NCBI GenBank assembly: GCA_035258565.1
Contig: DATFXF010000081.1
Location: forward strand, 1-9,723
Length of the DNA stretch: 9,723 nt
DNA from: DATFXF01 sp035258565
GTDB taxonomy: Bacteria > Acidobacteriota > Terriglobia > Acidiferrales > UBA7541
Direction: 5' to 3'
In this document: in pieces, positions 6,679-9,723 of the stretch
Numbering within the stretch: the stretch's first letter is position 1
Layout of the letters: each line of letters opens with the position of its first letter
The notes under the pieces: model-generated
What the model saw: only the letters and a program-made list of their open reading frames with translations
Database searches by the model: none
What the model was told of the DNA's origin: nothing
Made by a program: the position numbers and the translations under genes

Positions 6679-9600
6679 ATGAGGGGAACCAGTCGACCGG
6701 CAAGATGGAAATACTGTTTTTTGGCCGCACTCCTAACGGCAGCCTTTCTTGAGGCCCAGCCGCCGGAAGAGAGCCTCTCCAATGTGATGAAATGGCGCTC
6801 CATTGGGCCCTACCGGGGCGGGCGGGTGACGGCTGTCGCGGGAGTGATCAACCAGCCGGCGGTCTATTACATGGGCGCCACTGGTGGTGGGGTGTGGAAG
6901 ACCGAAAACGCAGGGATCGCCTGGCGGCCCATCTCAGACGGCTACTTCAAGACCGGCTCAGTCGGCGCGATTGCCGTGGCCGATTCTGACCCCAACATCA
7001 TCTACGTGGGCATGGGCGAGGCCTGCCTTCGCGCAAATATCTCCCACGGTGACGGCGTGTATAAGTCAACCGACGCGGGCAAGACCTGGACGAATGTCGG
7101 GCTGCGCGATACGCAGCAGATCGGGAAGATCCGCGTTAACCCCCAAAACCCCGACCTCGTTTATGTCGCCGCTGTCGGCCACCCCTATGGCTCTAACACC
7201 GAGCGCGGCGTCTTCCGCACGCGCGACGGCGGTAAGAGCTGGGATAGGGTTCTCTACGCGAACGACAAGACCGGCGCTGTCGATCTGGCCATGGACCCGC
7301 ACAACCCGCGCGTCCTCTATGCCACCACGTGGCAGGTGCTGCGCACACCCTGGGGAATCAACAGCGTCGGGCCAGGCAGCAAACTCTACAAGTCCACGGA
7401 TGAGGGAGATACTTGGACAGCACTCGAGAACGGCCTCCCCAAAGGTGACAAGGGAAAGATCGGCGTCACCGTCTCGCCCGTGGATTCGAACCGCGTCTGG
7501 GCCACCGTGGAGGCTGAGGACGGCGGCGTGTACCGCTCCGACGATGCCGGCCAAACCTGGAGCTTGATGAACGACAACTTCGAGCTCCGTGGCCGCCAGT
7601 ATTATTACGGGCACATCTTCGCCGACCCACAACACCGCGATACCGTCTACACGTTCGCCGCAAAGTACTTCTTCAAATCTCGCGATGGCGGCAAGACCTG
7701 GGAAAAAATCCAGGCACCGCATGGCGATTATCACGACTTATGGATTGATCCTCACAATCCTCGGCGTATGGTCAACGGCAACGATGGGGGAGCCACTGTC
7801 ACCTTCGACGGCGGCAACAGCTGGAGCACGCTCGATAACCAGGCCACCGCCCAGTTCTACGCGGCGATCACCGACAATCAATTCCCCTACCGCGTCTACG
7901 GCTCTCAGCAGGACAACACGACAGTATCTATCGCCAGCCGCAACGACGGAGCAGGGATCGGCCCTTCGGACTGGTACCCCGTCGCGGGGGGCGAAAGCGG
8001 CTACATCGCCCCCGACCCGAGAGACCCGGAAATCGTGTACGGAGGAAGTTACTTCGGCATGCTGACGCGCTACGATCACCACCACCATCGGGTGCGGAAC
8101 ATCTCTATCTGGCCGGACTATCCGGGCGGGCGCACCGCGGCCGAGATGAGATATCGCTTCCAGTGGACCTATCCCATCGTCATCCCGCCGCTCGAGCCTG
8201 ACAGCATCTACGCCGGCGCCAATGTGCTGTTCAAGTCCACCAACCAGGGGCAGAGCTGGGAGGTCATCAGCCCCGACCTGACTCGCGACGATAAAGCCAG
8301 AGAAGCGGGAGGAAGGCTAGAGGAATATTATTCTACGATTTTCGCCATTGCCCCTTCACGGAGAGAGAAGGGAGTCATCTGGGCTGGCTCCGATGACGGC
8401 CTCGTCCACCTCACGCGCAACGGCGGCAAGAGCTGGGAGAATGTGACTCCTCCGGGCATGCCGCCGTGGTCACGCGTTAATAACATTGAAGCATCGCCCA
8501 ACGATGTCGCGACGGCGTACCTGGCCGTGAACCGCTACCAACTCGATGACTTTCATCCCTACATCTATAAGACCACGGACTACGGCAAATCGTGGAAGCT
8601 GCTTGTGCGCGGCATCCCTGCTGGCGCTTTCGTCCGCAGCGTGCGTGAGGACCGGAAAGGCTTGCTCTATGCCGGCACGGAAACCGGCGTGTATGTGTCG
8701 TTCGATAATGGCGAGAACTGGCAGTCGCTACAACTGAACCTTCCTGCCGTCCCCATTACTGACCTGGCGGTGAAGGACGACGATCTGGTCGCCGCCACGC
8801 AAGGACGCTCGTTTTGGATTCTGGACGATCTCACGCCGCTCCAGCAATTGGCCCGCGGGGCGCCCGAGAAAGTGCACCTGTTCCGGCCGAGAGATGTCTA
8901 CCGGAACGATGCCCGGCAGTTTAATCTGCCACCCTATCTGCCGTTAGGACAGAATCCGCCGACGGGACTGGTGGTTTACTACTTTTTGCCGCGGGAGATC
9001 CCGCAGCCGGTGTCGTTGACATTTGAGGAACTGGATGGCAAGACCATCCGGACGTTCAGCGGTCGCGGCGAGCCCGGTGGCCGAGCCTCCTGCCCTGCGC
9101 AAGCCGGTATGAACCGGTTCGAATGGGACCTGCGTTACCCCGATGCGCACGGAATCGAAGGCGGGACGTTTTTGGCGGGCGGCAGCCCGAGGGGACCTCT
9201 GGCTGTGCCCCGAAGATACCGGGTAAAGCTCACTGCGGGAGACCAGTCCCTAAGCCAGGAGTTCGAGATCAAGAAGGATCCGCGCGACTCTGCGAGCGAG
9301 CAGGACTACCGCAAGCAATTTGAGCTCCTGATCAGAATCCGCGACAAAGTCTCGGCGGCCAACGACGCCATTAACCAGATCCGTCGGACGCAAGAGCGGA
9401 TCGAATCGGCTTGGAACCACAGACCATCGGCGGCGGGAAACGATACACTCGTCGCCGCACACAGCAAACTGACCGAAGAACTGGCCGCCTTGCTCCACGA
9501 GCTGTGGGAGCCAAGATTTAAAGGCTTCGATGACCAGATGTTAGTTTTTCCGCTCAAGCTAAACAACCGGATCGCAGCGCTCGAGGGCTACGTTCGCGGA

Positions 9601-9723
9601 CCTTATCCCGTGACCGATCAGGCCGAGAAGGTCTTTTCGGAACTATCGGCCGAACTCGATTCCACACTCACCCGGCTGAATAAGACGCTGGCCACCGACC
9701 TGCCGGCGTTCGAGAAGCTGGCT
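6679..9723 (+). CDS. Secreted sortilin-like (VPS10/BNR Asp-box) beta-propeller protein, extreme C-terminus cut by window edge
   Basis: An ATG at 6679, 6 bases after GAGGA, opens a frame of 1015 codons that runs uninterrupted to the window end. Residues 1-26 are a signal peptide (Arg2, Arg9, Lys11, hydrophobic 12-24, cleavage likely after Ala26). The body is a beta-propeller array with ten Asp-box motifs of the form S/T-x-D-x-G-x-T/S-W, beginning at residues 130, 181, 239, 287, 334, 375, 520, 579, 632 and 674, plus a degenerate one at 75 (TENAGIAW). Typical examples are STDAGKTW at 130 and TRDGGKSW at 181. After GRSFWILDD near 709-717 comes a beta-rich FlgD/Ig-like part, with MNRFEWDLRYP at 811-821, then a mostly helical tail. 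Family members of this layout are often annotated as glycosyl hydrolase or sortilin-like, but no glycosidase active site is visible, and Asp-boxes are structural, not catalytic. A peptide- or protein-binding role is plausible from VPS10 homology and from the upstream peptidase. The ending resembles the usual family C-terminus, so only a few tens of residues should be missing. Confidence 0.9.
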   Translation, partial: MRGTSRPARWKYCFLAALLTAAFLEAQPPEESLSNVMKWRSIGPYRGGRVTAVAGVINQPAVYYMGATGGGVWKTENAGIAWRPISDGYFKTGSVGAIAVADSDPNIIYVGMGEACLRANISHGDGVYKSTDAGKTWTNVGLRDTQQIGKIRVNPQNPDLVYVAAVGHPYGSNTERGVFRTRDGGKSWDRVLYANDKTGAVDLAMDPHNPRVLYATTWQVLRTPWGINSVGPGSKLYKSTDEGDTWTALENGLPKGDKGKIGVTVSPVDSNRVWATVEAEDGGVYRSDDAGQTWSLMNDNFELRGRQYYYGHIFADPQHRDTVYTFAAKYFFKSRDGGKTWEKIQAPHGDYHDLWIDPHNPRRMVNGNDGGATVTFDGGNSWSTLDNQATAQFYAAITDNQFPYRVYGSQQDNTTVSIASRNDGAGIGPSDWYPVAGGESGYIAPDPRDPEIVYGGSYFGMLTRYDHHHHRVRNISIWPDYPGGRTAAEMRYRFQWTYPIVIPPLEPDSIYAGANVLFKSTNQGQSWEVISPDLTRDDKAREAGGRLEEYYSTIFAIAPSRREKGVIWAGSDDGLVHLTRNGGKSWENVTPPGMPPWSRVNNIEASPNDVATAYLAVNRYQLDDFHPYIYKTTDYGKSWKLLVRGIPAGAFVRSVREDRKGLLYAGTETGVYVSFDNGENWQSLQLNLPAVPITDLAVKDDDLVAATQGRSFWILDDLTPLQQLARGAPEKVHLFRPRDVYRNDARQFNLPPYLPLGQNPPTGLVVYYFLPREIPQPVSLTFEELDGKTIRTFSGRGEPGGRASCPAQAGMNRFEWDLRYPDAHGIEGGTFLAGGSPRGPLAVPRRYRVKLTAGDQSLSQEFEIKKDPRDSASEQDYRKQFELLIRIRDKVSAANDAINQIRRTQERIESAWNHRPSAAGNDTLVAAHSKLTEELAALLHELWEPRFKGFDDQMLVFPLKLNNRIAALEGYVRGPYPVTDQAEKVFSELSAELDSTLTRLNKTLATDLPAFEKLA

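Noticed and set aside
6884..8065. Plus-strand frames 6884-7567 and 7589-8065 and minus-strand 7066-7734
   Set aside because: All lie inside the continuous propeller-protein frame starting at 6679, which shows ten Asp-boxes; these are out-of-frame shadows.
6679..9723. Sialidase or other glycosidase call for the Asp-box protein
   Set aside because: Asp-boxes are structural repeats shared by many propellers; I see no arginine triad or other glycosidase catalytic signature that would justify an enzymatic call.

Overview
The window holds four protein-coding genes. Two are cut by its edges and three are complete or nearly complete secreted proteins. The base composition is GC-rich, with strong G/C preference at third codon positions. 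The mix of a TonB-dependent receptor with an N-terminal carboxypeptidase-regulatory-like domain (Oar-like), a periplasmic S9 prolyl-oligopeptidase-type peptidase with TolB-like propeller repeats, and a secreted sortilin-like Asp-box propeller protein is typical of Acidobacteriota. That phylum assignment is an inference from protein families, not from a marker gene.

Region by region: positions 1-1016 (minus strand) encode the first 338 residues of a GHKL-type ATPase; its 3' end lies outside the window. Positions 1017-1382 form a divergent intergenic region with a candidate sigma-70-type promoter pointing right and a few small dyads. Positions 1383-4286 (plus) encode the 967-residue Oar-like TonB-dependent receptor. 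After a 72-base gap, 4359-6572 (plus, GTG start) encodes a 737-residue S9 peptidase with an intact Ser-Asp-His triad. After a 106-base gap, 6679-9723 (plus) encodes 1015 residues of a sortilin-like propeller protein with ten good Asp-box motifs and one degenerate one. It is open at the window edge and probably lacks only a short C-terminal tail.

The three plus-strand genes lie head to tail with no convincing terminator between them and each begins with a signal peptide, so they look like one export-directed transcription unit. A reasonable but unproven model is an outer-membrane receptor for a peptide or other large ligand, a periplasmic or secreted peptidase that cleaves it, and a propeller protein that binds it. 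All three signal peptides have their most likely cleavage point at Ala|Gln, so all three mature proteins would begin with glutamine. The GHKL ATPase is divergently transcribed, has no signal peptide and appears functionally unrelated. I see no RNA gene, CRISPR array, insertion sequence or sign of recent transfer, and nothing that amounts to a clearly new system.
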